A stretch of 64,000 nucleotides of DNA from an uncultured Tidjanibacter sp. (GTDB lineage Bacteria > Bacteroidota > Bacteroidia > Bacteroidales > Rikenellaceae), in NCBI GenBank assembly GCA_947852905.1, contig CANTVF010000004.1:212408-276407 (forward strand). The letters run 5' to 3'. Position 1 is the first letter of the stretch; each line of letters opens with the position of its first letter. The notes beneath the pieces were generated by a model. It saw only the letters and a program-made list of their open reading frames with translations. It had not been told where the DNA came from and did no database searches. Both the position numbers and the translations under genes were made by a program. Positions 9,247 to 19,385 of this stretch are shown piece by piece.

Positions 9247-10374
9247 TCACGACAAGATAATTAAATCTATATTGCTTTTGGACAAAAGATCGAGCAAACG
9301 CCTAAGACGTATCGCCTCGAACAGAATCAGCAAAAGCGATAACCGGGGTTTGCTGATACACACCGTATTCACACGGCGTTCTATGCAAACCTCGGTCACG
9401 GCTTCCACATAATGGTTGGAATGTACCTGTACAACCTCGCCCCCGAGTTCCGTAGCGAGATTGAAGTTATTTATCAGATAACGCTGATTGGCCAACGGGA
9501 TACGGTCGGCACTCTCCTTATCGCTCTGAACGTACAGCACCAACAGTTCCGAATTGAGATGCGTGGCCAGACGGGCGGATTTGCGAATCAGACGCCGGGT
9601 ACGTTTCTCGCTGCTGTCTATAACGGCCAGCAAACGGGTATGATACTTCGGAGACACCTCGGTCACCTCTTTATCCACCTTCTTCTCCACCCGCAGAGCG
9701 ACCTCCTTCAAAGCCAGTTCGCGCAACTGGAGTATGTATTCCTGACGGAAGAAATTATCCAGCGCCGTCGGTACCTTCTCTACCGGATATATCTTTCCGG
9801 CCTTGAGACGGTCTATAAGGTCGGCCGCCGTAAGGTCTATGTTTACGACCTCGTCGGCCATTTCGAGTACGCTGTCCGGCACACGTTCCCTGATCTCCAC
9901 GCCGGTGATCTCCTGCACCTGTTCGTTAACCCCTTCGATGTGCTGTATGTTAACGGCGCTTATTACATTGATTCCGGCATCGAGTATCTGCAGAACGTCC
10001 TGCCAACGCTTGGCATTCGTGCTTCCCTCTATGTTTGTATGGGCGAGTTCGTCAACTATGACGATCTCCGGATGCTGGTTGATGACGGCTTGCACATCCA
10101 TCTCTTCCAGTTCCTTCCCCTTGTAGAACAGTTTTCGTCGCGGAATCTGCGGAAGCCCCTTCAACAGGGCTTCCGTTTCCGCACGAGAGTGAGTCTCGAC
10201 ATAGCCTATGCGCACGTCCACCCCGGCTTCCAACAACTGGTGGGCCTCCTGCAACATGCGGTAAGTCTTGCCTACTCCGGCACACATGCCGATATAGACC
10301 TTGAATTTACCCCTGTACGATTGTTTTATCAGGTCGAGAAAATGATCCGCGCTATGTCTGAGCTCACTATCCAT
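9247..10374 (-). CDS. KdpD N-terminal sensor domain plus Usp domain, stand-alone (no kinase domain)
   Basis: GKFKVYIGMCAGVGKTYRMLQEAHQLLEAGVDVRIGYVETHSRAET... VDELAHTN... NVQHIEGVNEQVQEITG, typical of KdpD residues 1-350; ends before any HisKA. Confidence 0.92.
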   Translation of the reverse strand: MDSELRHSADHFLDLIKQSYRGKFKVYIGMCAGVGKTYRMLQEAHQLLEAGVDVRIGYVETHSRAETEALLKGLPQIPRRKLFYKGKELEEMDVQAVINQHPEIVIVDELAHTNIEGSTNAKRWQDVLQILDAGINVISAVNIQHIEGVNEQVQEITGVEIRERVPDSVLEMADEVVNIDLTAADLIDRLKAGKIYPVEKVPTALDNFFRQEYILQLRELALKEVALRVEKKVDKEVTEVSPKYHTRLLAVIDSSEKRTRRLIRKSARLATHLNSELLVLYVQSDKESADRIPLANQRYLINNFNLATELGGEVVQVHSNHYVEAVTEVCIERRVNTVCISKPRLSLLLILFEAIRLRRLLDLLSKSNIDLIILS

Positions 10375-10384
10375 ACTTAATTTT

Positions 10385-11125
10385 CTACATACGGAACGAT
10401 ATTCCTCCTACAAAGTTAACATCTTCCATGGCCGGATTCCACGAAAGATTGGTAAAAATCCCTATCTGCATGGAATCGGCTACAGTCCAAGTTTTACCGG
10501 CATTGATAAATATGTTTTGTACGTAGAAGTTTTTATCTATACCGTAAGTACCTACAGCATTCCACGGCACCACGCCGACTCCGGCTTTCATATCAACACC
10601 TTTTACGGTAAACGGATAAGCGGCTTCGATATATGTAGCATAAGCACGGTTACCCTTGCTGTTGGTATCGCCGGCACCGAAAAGCACGGTATACCATGAC
10701 AGGGTTACCGGTACTTTTTCCGTAATACACCAGCTAAGTCCGAGTTCTACACGGTGCGGCGACGTCTTACCGAAATCGAAATAGTTACGGCTGAGCGAAG
10801 TACGGTCGGCATAAGAGCCTTCCCAATAGAGGTCGGCGAGCGATATGGTCACCGGACCGGCAACATAGGCCAACGTCAGGTCCATTTCCTTATAGGTGGT
10901 GGTAGCGAAATCCACCGAACCCCATGCGGTTACCGAGAAATTACCGGCAGTCAGCGCCAGTGTGGGCTGAAAGCTCACACCGGCCTCATACACACCGCGC
11001 CATATGTACGTGCTGACAATGTCGGCACCTCCGCCTATCGTAACGCCCTTATCCTGAGCGTCAGCCTTGCCGAAAGCCATTATTGCGGCGAAAGATAATG
11101 CTATTGCTTTTATATATTTTTTCAT
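10385..11125 (-). CDS. Outer-membrane beta-barrel protein (TorF-like/putative porin) inside kdp operon
   Basis: Signal peptide, then STYIWRGVYEAGVSFQPTLALTAGNFSVTAWGSVDF...; C-terminal GGISFRM; sits between kdpC and the KdpD sensor, same strand. Confidence 0.75.
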   Translation of the reverse strand: MKKYIKAIALSFAAIMAFGKADAQDKGVTIGGGADIVSTYIWRGVYEAGVSFQPTLALTAGNFSVTAWGSVDFATTTYKEMDLTLAYVAGPVTISLADLYWEGSYADRTSLSRNYFDFGKTSPHRVELGLSWCITEKVPVTLSWYTVLFGAGDTNSKGNRAYATYIEAAYPFTVKGVDMKAGVGVVPWNAVGTYGIDKNFYVQNIFINAGKTWTVADSMQIGIFTNLSWNPAMEDVNFVGGISFRM

Positions 11126-11167
11126 AAGTGTATCCTGAATTAATTTATAGGGTTAAAATATGATTTA

Positions 11168-11731
11168 TCAGAAATTCGAATCGAGCGCTACGTTAAGTTT
11201 CAGCACATTGACTTTCGGCGTACCGAACAGTCCGAGCCACGGGCCTTCCGTAACCGAATCCACTACGCGACGTACAGCCTCCTCCGACACGCCGCGGGCT
11301 TCGGCAACGCGCCGAATCTGAACTTCGGCACCACGGGGAGAAATATCCGGATCGAGACCGCTACCGCTGGCCGTCACCATCTCGGACGGCACTTCCTCAC
11401 GGGTAAGATAAGGATGAGCTTCAAGAAACGCCTCTATACGCTCCTCCACTTCTGCCAGATATTCGGGATTAGTAGTGGCCTTGTTGCTGCCGCCGCTGCC
11501 GCCGCCGTTATAATCGACGGCCGAAGGACGTCCCCAGAAGTAACGGTCTTCCGTAAACGCCTGCCCCACATTGGCGGCACCTACAACTTCGCCATTCAGC
11601 TCGACCAGTTCGGCTTCGCCGTCGTTGGGCGATGCCACCCATGCCGTGAAACGCAGTATCAGCACATACCCTACCGTCAGCAGCACACACATCGCCAGTG
11701 TTATCTTTATCGAAATCCACAAGTTTTTCAT
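11168..11731 (-). CDS. kdpC: Potassium-transporting ATPase subunit C
   Basis: Motifs YFWGRPSAVDYNGGGSGGSNKATTNPEY...VTASGSGLDPDISPRGAEVQ typical of KdpC. Confidence 0.96.
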   Translation of the reverse strand: MKNLWISIKITLAMCVLLTVGYVLILRFTAWVASPNDGEAELVELNGEVVGAANVGQAFTEDRYFWGRPSAVDYNGGGSGGSNKATTNPEYLAEVEERIEAFLEAHPYLTREEVPSEMVTASGSGLDPDISPRGAEVQIRRVAEARGVSEEAVRRVVDSVTEGPWLGLFGTPKVNVLKLNVALDSNF

Positions 11732-11744
11732 GATTCAATTCGCA

Positions 11745-13793
11745 TTAAAAAAACACACTTATCAAAATGTCTATCAACTTGATACCTATGAACGGAGCGA
11801 TTATGCCGCCGAGTCCGTAGATCAAAAGGTTGCGACGCAACAGTGCTGCCGCACCTATAGGCTTGTAAGTCACGCCGCGCAACGCCAGCGGAATAAGCAA
11901 CGGAATAATTATAGCGTTGAATATCACTGCCGACAGTATGGCGCTTTCGGGAGAATGCAGATGCATGATGTTCAGAGCGCCGAGGGCGGGTATGGAAATC
12001 ATGAACAGAGCAGGAACTATAGCGAAATATTTCGCCACGTCGTTGGCTATCGAGAACGTAGTCAACGTTCCGCGCGTCATGAGCAACTGTTTGCCTATCT
12101 CCACGATTTCTATCAGTTTCGTCGGATCGTTGTCCAAATCGACCATATTACCGGCCTCCTTGGCTGCCTGCGTACCGCTGTTCATCGCCACGCCGACATC
12201 GGCCTGTGCCAGAGCCGGAGCATCGTTCGTACCGTCACCCATCATGGCCACGAGTTTGCCGGCATTCTGTTCGCGGCGGATATATTCCATTTTATCCTCA
12301 GGTTTGGCCTCGGCTATAAAATCGTCAACACCGGCCTTCTCGGCTATATATTTTGCGGTAAGGGGGTTATCTCCGGTAACCATTACGGTCTTGACACCCA
12401 TTTTGCGCAGACGTTCGAAACGTTCGCGGATACCTGTCTTTATTATATCCTGCAATTCGATGACACCGGCCACACGTTCGTTACAACAAACTACCAGCGG
12501 CGTACCGCCGTTCTCGGATATGCGGCATACGGTCTTTTCTACGGCAGCCGTAAACGGATTGCCGGCACTTTCTACCATTTTGCGTATAGCCTCAAACGCA
12601 CCCTTACGTATACGCGTGCCGTCGGGAAGGTCGATTCCGGAACATTTGGTCTCGGCGGTGAATTTGACCATTCTGGTACCGGCGAGTTCCCTCATGTCGG
12701 TCTTCACGCCCTCTTCACGTCCGAGCTCAACGACGGACTTGCCTTCGGGAGTATCGTCGGCTGCCGACGACAGCACGCACATGCGGGTAAATTCCTTAGC
12801 GTCGACGCCTTCCGCCGGATAGAACTTCGTAGCCTTACGGTTACCGATAGTGATAGTACCGGTCTTGTCGAGCAAAAGCGTATCTATGTCGCCCGCGGTC
12901 TCTACGGCCTTACCAGATTTGGTTATCACGTTAGCCTGCAACGCACGGTCCATACCGGCGATACCTATCGCGGAGAGCAAACCTCCGATAGTGGTAGGTA
13001 TAAGGCAAACGAACAACGATATGAACGCAGCCACCGAAATGTTGACTCCCACATAATCGGCGAACGGCTTGAGCGTAGCGCATACGATCACGAACACGAG
13101 CGTAAATCCGGCCAACAGAATGGTAAGAGCTATCTCGTTAGGGGTTTTCTGACGCGAAGAGCCTTCCACGAGGGCTATCATCTTGTCGAGGAAACTTTCG
13201 CCCGGCTGCGCCGTAACCTTCACGAGTATCCGGTCCGAGAGGACTTTCGTACCGCCCGTAACAGAACTTTTGTCGCCGCCCGCCTCACGGATAACGGGTG
13301 CGCTCTCCCCCGTAATGGCACTTTCGTCTATGGACGCGAGACCTTCGATAATCTCGCCGTCGGCAGCGATAGTATCGCCTGCCACGCACTCGAACACATC
13401 GCCTTTCTTGAGTTCCGAACTGCTTATCACACGGAACTTGCCGTCAGACAGCAGAAGTTTTGCGGGCGTCTCTTCACGCGTCTTGCGCAAAGAGTCGGCC
13501 TGAGCCTTACCGCGCGCCTCGGCTATCGCTTCGGCGAAATTGGCGAACAGCACGGTAATGAGCAACACGAGGAATATCACGAAATTATAAAGGAAAGAAC
13601 CCTGAGACTTATCACCCGACACTGCGATATATACCAACATTATCAGCATGACGAAAGTCACCACCTCCACCGTGAACATGATAGGATTCTTGATCATGCG
13701 GCGAGGATCGAGCTTGCGGAACGATTCCACAAGGCTCGTTTTCATAAGCTGTTTGTTGAACAGTGAATTATCAACTCTTTTTTTCATTTTCAA
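11745..13793 (-). CDS. kdpB: Potassium-transporting ATPase subunit B
   Basis: P-type ATPase [11 protein letters not shown] phosphorylation motif, [38 protein letters not shown]. Confidence 0.97.
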   Translation of the reverse strand: MKMKKRVDNSLFNKQLMKTSLVESFRKLDPRRMIKNPIMFTVEVVTFVMLIMLVYIAVSGDKSQGSFLYNFVIFLVLLITVLFANFAEAIAEARGKAQADSLRKTREETPAKLLLSDGKFRVISSSELKKGDVFECVAGDTIAADGEIIEGLASIDESAITGESAPVIREAGGDKSSVTGGTKVLSDRILVKVTAQPGESFLDKMIALVEGSSRQKTPNEIALTILLAGFTLVFVIVCATLKPFADYVGVNISVAAFISLFVCLIPTTIGGLLSAIGIAGMDRALQANVITKSGKAVETAGDIDTLLLDKTGTITIGNRKATKFYPAEGVDAKEFTRMCVLSSAADDTPEGKSVVELGREEGVKTDMRELAGTRMVKFTAETKCSGIDLPDGTRIRKGAFEAIRKMVESAGNPFTAAVEKTVCRISENGGTPLVVCCNERVAGVIELQDIIKTGIRERFERLRKMGVKTVMVTGDNPLTAKYIAEKAGVDDFIAEAKPEDKMEYIRREQNAGKLVAMMGDGTNDAPALAQADVGVAMNSGTQAAKEAGNMVDLDNDPTKLIEIVEIGKQLLMTRGTLTTFSIANDVAKYFAIVPALFMISIPALGALNIMHLHSPESAILSAVIFNAIIIPLLIPLALRGVTYKPIGAAALLRRNLLIYGLGGIIAPFIGIKLIDILISVFF

Positions 13794-13800
13794 TCCACGA

Positions 13801-15498
13801 TTAGAAACTTAAATAATCGGCGATAGGACCAAGAGCCTGTGCCGGGAAAAATGAAAGTGCGGCTACTATTATGATTACGGCGAACGTCATCAGCGAGAAA
13901 GTAGCCGTATCGGTGCGGAGCGTGCCGGCACCTTCCGGTATATATTTCTTCTGAGCGAGCAGACCGGCTATGGCTACCTGCCCCACTATCGGCAAATAAC
14001 GACCGAATATCAATGCTATACCGGTGGAGATGTTCCAGAACGGAGTATTGTCGCTGAGTCCCTCGAAACCGGATCCGTTATTGGCCGCCGAAGAGGTATA
14101 CTCATAAAGCATCTCGCTCAATCCATGGAACGACGGGTTGTTGAGCCATGCCGAAGCGAGTTCCGGACGAGCCGCCGCCAATCCGGCCGCTATACCGGTA
14201 CCCACGAGGATAAGGAACGGGTGCAGCAACACGACTATCGTGGCAATCTTCATCTCACGCGCCTCCACCTTCTTGCCGAGGAACTCCGGAGTACGTCCCA
14301 CCATGAGTCCGCTTATGAACACGGCTATTATAAGGAATGCGAAATAGTTCATCCAACCTACGCCGACACCGCCGAACCAGCAGTTGATCTGCATGTTCAG
14401 CATTTGGAGCATACCGCTTATAGGCGTCTGCGAATCATGCATGGAATCCACCGAACCGTTGGACGTAACCGTAGTGGTCATACCCCACATTGCGGATGCG
14501 GCCGATCCGATACGTATCTCCTTGCCCTCCATGCTTCCGAGATCCTGAGCGATGCCCATTTCCTCTATCTGGGGACTGCCGCCCATCTCCTGAGATACCG
14601 AAATCACTATACCGCACGTATAGGCGAACAGCATCACGCAAAATATCCATGCGGCGAGTTTGCGGCGACGGGTATAGAAACCGAAAGCGAACACCATAGC
14701 CATAGGCAGAATAAGTATAGACCAACACTCCAGCATATTGGTAAACGCATTGGGGTTTTCGAGCGGATGGGCCGAGTTGACGCCGAAATAACCGCCTCCG
14801 TTGGTACCGAGCTGTTTGATTGGTACTATGGCAGCCGTCGGCCCTTGACTTATAACCTGTTCGTTGCCCTCCAACGTATTTATGGTCTGTTTGCCGTCGA
14901 ACGACATCGGAGTTCCGTTGATGACGAGCAGTATACCCACGAGCAGCGACAGCGGCATCAATATACGCGTAACGCTACGGGTGAGGAATACCCAGAAATT
15001 GCCTATCGTTTTGGTAGTCTTGTTGCCGAGGGCCTTCATAATACCGGCCATAGCCGCCATACCGCACGCGGCCGTAACGAACTGGAACAACATGATGACA
15101 TACAGCTGCGTGAAATAGGTCAACCCTGTCTCGCCGCTGTAGTGCTGCAGGTTACAGTTCACCATGAAACTTATACAGGTGTTGAACGCCTGATCGGGCG
15201 TCTGTCCCGCATTACCGTCGGGATTGAGCGGCAGCCAACCCTGCAGTACCAGCAGGATCATTCCCCAAAAGAACCAGAAAAGGTTGACCATAAGCAATGC
15301 CTTGAGGAATTGCTTCCAATCCATTTCCGCATCAGGGTTGATCCGGCACAACTTGTAAATTCCCCTTTCCACGGGAGCCATGAAATCGAGCCATGTCCGC
15401 TCGCCTTTATACACTTTGGCTATGTAGCGTCCCAACGGATAGCAGAGCAGCAACAGAGCCACCCATTGAAGGACTACGCCTAAAATCTCCGTATTCAT
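13801..15498 (-). CDS. kdpA: Potassium-transporting ATPase subunit A
   Basis: GxGG motifs [34 protein letters not shown]. Confidence 0.97.
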   Translation of the reverse strand: MNTEILGVVLQWVALLLLCYPLGRYIAKVYKGERTWLDFMAPVERGIYKLCRINPDAEMDWKQFLKALLMVNLFWFFWGMILLVLQGWLPLNPDGNAGQTPDQAFNTCISFMVNCNLQHYSGETGLTYFTQLYVIMLFQFVTAACGMAAMAGIMKALGNKTTKTIGNFWVFLTRSVTRILMPLSLLVGILLVINGTPMSFDGKQTINTLEGNEQVISQGPTAAIVPIKQLGTNGGGYFGVNSAHPLENPNAFTNMLECWSILILPMAMVFAFGFYTRRRKLAAWIFCVMLFAYTCGIVISVSQEMGGSPQIEEMGIAQDLGSMEGKEIRIGSAASAMWGMTTTVTSNGSVDSMHDSQTPISGMLQMLNMQINCWFGGVGVGWMNYFAFLIIAVFISGLMVGRTPEFLGKKVEAREMKIATIVVLLHPFLILVGTGIAAGLAAARPELASAWLNNPSFHGLSEMLYEYTSSAANNGSGFEGLSDNTPFWNISTGIALIFGRYLPIVGQVAIAGLLAQKKYIPEGAGTLRTDTATFSLMTFAVIIIVAALSFFPAQALGPIADYLSF

Positions 15499-15517
15499 TT
15501 ATTAGTGGTGTTAATAG

Positions 15518-15598
15518 TTAAAACTTTTCCGGTTTAACGAGAACATACATCAGGTAACCGAAGATCGCAACGCTCAAAATCAACAACGCTGTAAACAT
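15518..15598 (-). CDS. kdpF: KdpF-like small membrane protein (26 aa); absent from the supplied ORF track
   Basis: Reverse-strand translation MFTALLILSVAIFGYLMYVLVKPEKF*; located 19 nt upstream of kdpA, as expected for KdpF. Confidence 0.85.
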   Translation of the reverse strand: MFTALLILSVAIFGYLMYVLVKPEKF

Positions 15599-15611
15599 AA
15601 ATCCTCACACA

Positions 15612-15707
15612 TTAAATCTTTTCAAACCATTTGACACATTTGAAATAAAACCAGTAGCACAGACTTCCCAGCGCCGCCAGCAGTAAAAAGAATAGAAATC
15701 CATTCAT
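15612..15707 (-). CDS. Small single-TM protein (31 aa) upstream of kdpF
   Basis: Translation MNGFLFFLLLAALGSLCYWFYFKCVKWFEKI*; purine-rich AAGGAG upstream; start overlaps the stop of the preceding small ORF (ATGA). Confidence 0.7.
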   Translation of the reverse strand: MNGFLFFLLLAALGSLCYWFYFKCVKWFEKI

Positions 15708-15820
15708 CGTCTTTTCTCCTTTCTTGAATTATTTATTTGTCCGACAAAATCGCAACACATACGGTAGAAGACATACATCGCCGCACACAACAACAATATC
15801 ACTATGATCAACGCCAACAT
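15704..15820 (-). CDS. Small single-TM protein (38 aa), first ORF of kdp operon
   Basis: Translation MLALIIVILLLCAAMYVFYRMCCDFVGQINNSRKEKRR*; TGA overlaps next ATG. Confidence 0.65.
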   Translation of the reverse strand: MLALIIVILLLCAAMYVFYRMCCDFVGQINNSRKEKRR

Positions 15821-15854
15821 GCCTCTGCCGTTTTAATCTTACGGCATGGGCTAT

Positions 15855-15871
15855 AACTAACGGCATGCCAA
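15855..15871 (-). promoter_or_regulatory. Candidate sigma-54 -24/-12 promoter of kdp operon
   Basis: Minus strand TTGGCATGCCGTTAGTT versus YTGGCACGN4TTGCW: strong -24, weak -12 (TAGTT). Lies 35 nt upstream of the first small ORF. Confidence 0.35.
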
Positions 15872-15936
15872 CCGGTGTCCCTCTCGTATAAACTCCTGAC
15901 AATCCGCACAATACAACAGAAAGGATAATAAAACAC

Positions 15937-15975
15937 GAGAGGGGTAGTCTATCAAATTGATAGACTACCCCTCTC
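15937..15975 (-). terminator. Perfect 19-bp-arm palindrome between regulator gene and kdp operon (terminator and/or regulator binding site)
   Basis: GAGAGGGGTAGTCTATCAA-A-TTGATAGACTACCCCTCTC; minus-strand 3' flank is TGTTTTATTATCC. Confidence 0.75.
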
Positions 15976-16001
15976 AGAATGATAATCTCGATAAAGTTCG
16001 A

Positions 16002-17342
16002 CTAATCCTTCATACCGTATGCATCGAGTTTACGGTACAGCGTAGCCACGCCTATGCCGAGCTGACGGGCGGCTTCGCTCTTGTTACCTCCGACCTGACG
16101 GAGAACTTTCAATATGTGTTCGCGTTCCACATCTTCCAACAATACGGAATCACCCTCTACGGCAGCATCGTTGCCATGTAGAAATTCCATAGGCAAAGCG
16201 GCGACGGTAAGCCTGTCGCCTTCGGCCATGATAAGACTGCGTTCCACCGTATTGCGCAACTCACGGACATTACCGCGCCACGTGTGACGCCACAAGGCGT
16301 TCATATAATCGTCGCTTATATCCGTTATCCGTTTTCCCATTCCGCCACTCATACGCTCCACGAAATAACGGACGTATTCCGGAATATCCTCACGCCGCTG
16401 ACTCAATGCAGGCAACGATATATGGAATACAGACAAACGGAAATACAGATCTTCTCGAAACCGTCCCTCGGCGATCTCCTTTTCGAGATCCCGGTTCGTA
16501 GCCGCAATTACACGCAAATTGACCTTGCGCAAATGCGTTTCACCGATTTTCAAGAACTCGCCGCTTTCGAGCACTCGCAACAATTTGGCTTGCAACTCAA
16601 TGGGCATCTCTCCGATCTCATCTAAAAACAGCGTTCCCCTGTCGGCCTCCTCCAGCAGACCTTTCTTGTCTTTCGTTGCGCCAGTGAAACTTCCGGCCTT
16701 GTAACCGAAGAGCTCGCTTTCGAGCAGCTCTTTGGAAAACGCCGAACAGTTTACGGCCACGAACCCGCCGGCACTGCGTTTACTATTATAATGTATGGCC
16801 TGTGCGAACACCTCCTTACCGGTACCCGTTTCCCCAGTAAGCAACACCGACGCATCGGTACCGGCCACCCTGCGGGCAAGTGCGACAGCATCGCGCATAG
16901 CGGCCGAGGACCCTATTATCATATCGAAAGAACGCGCTGCCGTCCCTTCCTTCTCCAACCGGCGCACTTTACGTTGCAGCCGCGCCTTTTCGGAGGCACG
17001 GCTCAACAACGGCAATATCTTGTTATTGTCGTCGCCCTTGGTAATATAATCGAAAGCTCCGCTTTTGATAGCCTGCACGCCGTCGGGAATGTTGCCGTAG
17101 GCTGTAAGCAGTATCACCTCCGTATCGGGCGACAAAGCCTTGATCTTTCCGACCATCTCCACTCCGTTACCGTCAGGCAATTTCACGTCGCACAACACGA
17201 CATCCGGAGACGAGCGCTCCACCTGTTTCAATCCTGAAGCGCAACTGTCGGCCTGCACCACATCATACCCCTCCATGGAGATAATACGCGCAAGAAGTCC
17301 GCGCAACTGCGTCTCGTCATCTATTATCAGAATCTTATCCAT
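16002..17342 (-). CDS. NtrC-family sigma-54-dependent response regulator
   Basis: Receiver MDKILIIDDETQLRGLLARI; AAA+ GETGTGKEVFAQAIH, ELFGYKAGSFTGATKDKKGLLEEADRGTLFLDEIGEM (GAFTGA variant GSFTGA); C-terminal Fis-type HTH. Confidence 0.95.
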   Translation of the reverse strand: MDKILIIDDETQLRGLLARIISMEGYDVVQADSCASGLKQVERSSPDVVLCDVKLPDGNGVEMVGKIKALSPDTEVILLTAYGNIPDGVQAIKSGAFDYITKGDDNNKILPLLSRASEKARLQRKVRRLEKEGTAARSFDMIIGSSAAMRDAVALARRVAGTDASVLLTGETGTGKEVFAQAIHYNSKRSAGGFVAVNCSAFSKELLESELFGYKAGSFTGATKDKKGLLEEADRGTLFLDEIGEMPIELQAKLLRVLESGEFLKIGETHLRKVNLRVIAATNRDLEKEIAEGRFREDLYFRLSVFHISLPALSQRREDIPEYVRYFVERMSGGMGKRITDISDDYMNALWRHTWRGNVRELRNTVERSLIMAEGDRLTVAALPMEFLHGNDAAVEGDSVLLEDVEREHILKVLRQVGGNKSEAARQLGIGVATLYRKLDAYGMKD

Positions 17343-17839
17343 ACATATACGAACGGTATCGCCGCCACTGCAAATATACGCAATAATGACATATCCCACG
17401 AATCCGCCGTTCCCAAGCCCTTCGGAACGATACTACCCACGAACATATACCTACCGTTTCGGAACAAAACGTCCGGACAGCCAACCGCACTCCCGCCGTT
17501 TATTTGTACAACAAATCAAACTTCGCAGACAATATGTACACATTATCGTCGTCAAACATTCGACCTGTCACAAACCGCTCGATCAGACATCACAACTGCC
17601 ACACCCAAACACCTTAACAGTATCAATACGACAAGCAAAACCGAGAAAACCTACATACTTTCAATCACAAAAAGGATTCACCCAAAATATACCATTTCGA
17701 CAAACTCTTTTCTGGATTACCCGCCTCATCACGCCCAAAGCTCTACGACAGCGAATTAACATCCAATTTCAGCGGCCTGTTTTCGGCATTGCAAACCACA
17801 TAATAATAAGACATGCCGTTTTATTACACCGCAAAAAAC

Positions 17840-17872
17840 AAGGCACTGCAAACTTAAATCTTGCAGTGCCTT
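17840..17872 (-). terminator. Intrinsic terminator downstream of tRNA-Ser
   Basis: Arms AAGGCACTGCAA/TTGCAGTGCCTT, then GTTTTTTG on the minus strand. Confidence 0.85.
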
Positions 17873-17894
17873 CCCCGTTTCAGCTATGATTCAG

Positions 17895-17982
17895 TGGCGG
17901 AAAGAGAGGGATTCGAACCCCCGGAGCCTCGCAGCTCAACGGTTTTCAAGACCGCCGCAATCGACCACTCTGCCATCTTTCC
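17895..17982 (-). tRNA. tRNA-Ser (anticodon TGA)
   Basis: Revcomp GGAAAGATGGCAGAGTGGTCGATTGCGGCGGTCTTGAAAACCG...GGGGGTTCGAATCCCTCTCTTTCCGCCA; class II variable arm, encoded CCA; anticodon at 17946-17948. Confidence 0.95.
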
Positions 17983-18256
17983 GAGTGCAAAAGTATAACC
18001 ATATTTCGACTTATCCAAAGCCTGACAGACCAAAGTTGCAACGGCCGCGCAACAATCAACTTACAGACATGCACGGCATACGGCTCCGCAACCCTCCGAA
18101 GACCCAGCCCTCAGCGTCGTACCGACAAATCGGCTACCGCCCATACAAACCGAAATGCAGACGGAATTTCCGTATTTCAAAAAAAATCGTTTATTTCGTA
18201 CACCTTTAATTATTTGCCGCACCGGACACCGGAAGCGGTCATCAACGCTCCTAAAC

Positions 18257-18529
18257 ATGAACAAGAAACAACTCGCAGAGGCCATAGCGCTCGAAACAGG
18301 TCTCTCGAAAATAGAAGCTCGGAAAAGCCTCGACGCTTTCATAGGCATAGTATCGAAAACGCTGTCCGAAGGCGACCGAATCGCCATATCCGGATTCGGC
18401 ACATTCTCGGTAGAGAAAAAGAGCGCACGCATGGGACGCGACCCACGAAACGGCTCGCCGATCAAAATCGCGGCACGCAACGTCGTAAAGTTCCGTCCCG
18501 GCGTGGAACTGAGCGAACGCATCAAATAA
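18257..18529 (+). CDS. HU/IHF-family DNA-binding protein
   Basis: MNKKQLAEAIALETGLSKIEARKSLDAFIGIVSKTLSEGDRIAISGFGTFSVEKKSARMGRDPRNGSPIKI, canonical HU. Confidence 0.95.
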   Translation: MNKKQLAEAIALETGLSKIEARKSLDAFIGIVSKTLSEGDRIAISGFGTFSVEKKSARMGRDPRNGSPIKIAARNVVKFRPGVELSERIK

Positions 18530-18759
18530 AGCCTACATTTACTACATATACATGTCCGTATGTCAAGACTATATATTTAATACCTGCGCCGGATATGATT
18601 TTTAGACCATACTTAGTATATTTGCGAACGTCGAAACGACAAGCGGTATGACCATAACCGATACCTGCCGCAGACCGTATACGTAATACCGTATACTACA
18701 CACTCGACGGATAAGCCGGTACATACCACGGCTACAAACGACAAATATCGAAACCGACC

Positions 18760-19380
18760 ATGAAACTGTCAACAGGGAAAAAAATAACGATCCTCGTCAT
18801 ATTGCTGCTGCTCGTAGACCAGACAGTAAAGTTCGCCGTCAAACTGAACATGAACCTCTATGAAAGCATCCCAGTATTCGGAAACTGGTTCTTCATTCAT
18901 TTTATAGAGAATCCGGGAGCTGCCTTCGGGATGCAACTCGGAGGCACGTGGGGCAAACTGCTTCTCAGTCTGATAAGAATCGCAGCCATAGCGCTCATAT
19001 CATGGTATATGCACCGGTTGATAAAACAACAGTCGGCACCTACCGGCGTACTCGTAGGCGGTGCGCTGATACTCGCGGGCGCCATAGGCAACATGATAGA
19101 CAGCGCTTTCTACGGAATGATCTTTTCGGAGTCTACGCCTTACGCCGCAGCGACGTTATTCCCGGAAGGTGGCGGATACGCACCTTTCCTGCACGGGAAA
19201 GTCGTGGACATGCTCTATTTTCCGATCATAAACTCCACATGGCCGGAATGGTTGCCGGGAATAGGCGGTCGCGAATTTACATTCTTCAGCCCCGTATTCA
19301 ACATAGCCGACAGCTATATCACGATAGCCGTATTCTACATACTGCTGTTCCAGCACAAATTTTTCATGGGTAAAAAATAA
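18760..19380 (+). CDS. lspA: Lipoprotein signal peptidase (signal peptidase II)
   Basis: Motifs ENPGAAFGM, GAIGNMIDSAFYGMIF, FNIADSYIT, typical of the LspA catalytic Asp pair. Confidence 0.95.
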   Translation: MKLSTGKKITILVILLLLVDQTVKFAVKLNMNLYESIPVFGNWFFIHFIENPGAAFGMQLGGTWGKLLLSLIRIAAIALISWYMHRLIKQQSAPTGVLVGGALILAGAIGNMIDSAFYGMIFSESTPYAAATLFPEGGGYAPFLHGKVVDMLYFPIINSTWPEWLPGIGGREFTFFSPVFNIADSYITIAVFYILLFQHKFFMGKK

Positions 19381-19385
19381 CTATT

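Noticed and set aside
11571-13766. 731-aa + strand ORF opposite kdpB/kdpC
   Set aside because: Antisense shadow ORF of a clearly identified kdpB; composition rich in R/H/Y/G with no domain-like motifs.
14125-15483. 452-aa + strand ORF opposite kdpA
   Set aside because: Antisense shadow of kdpA; no recognisable protein features.
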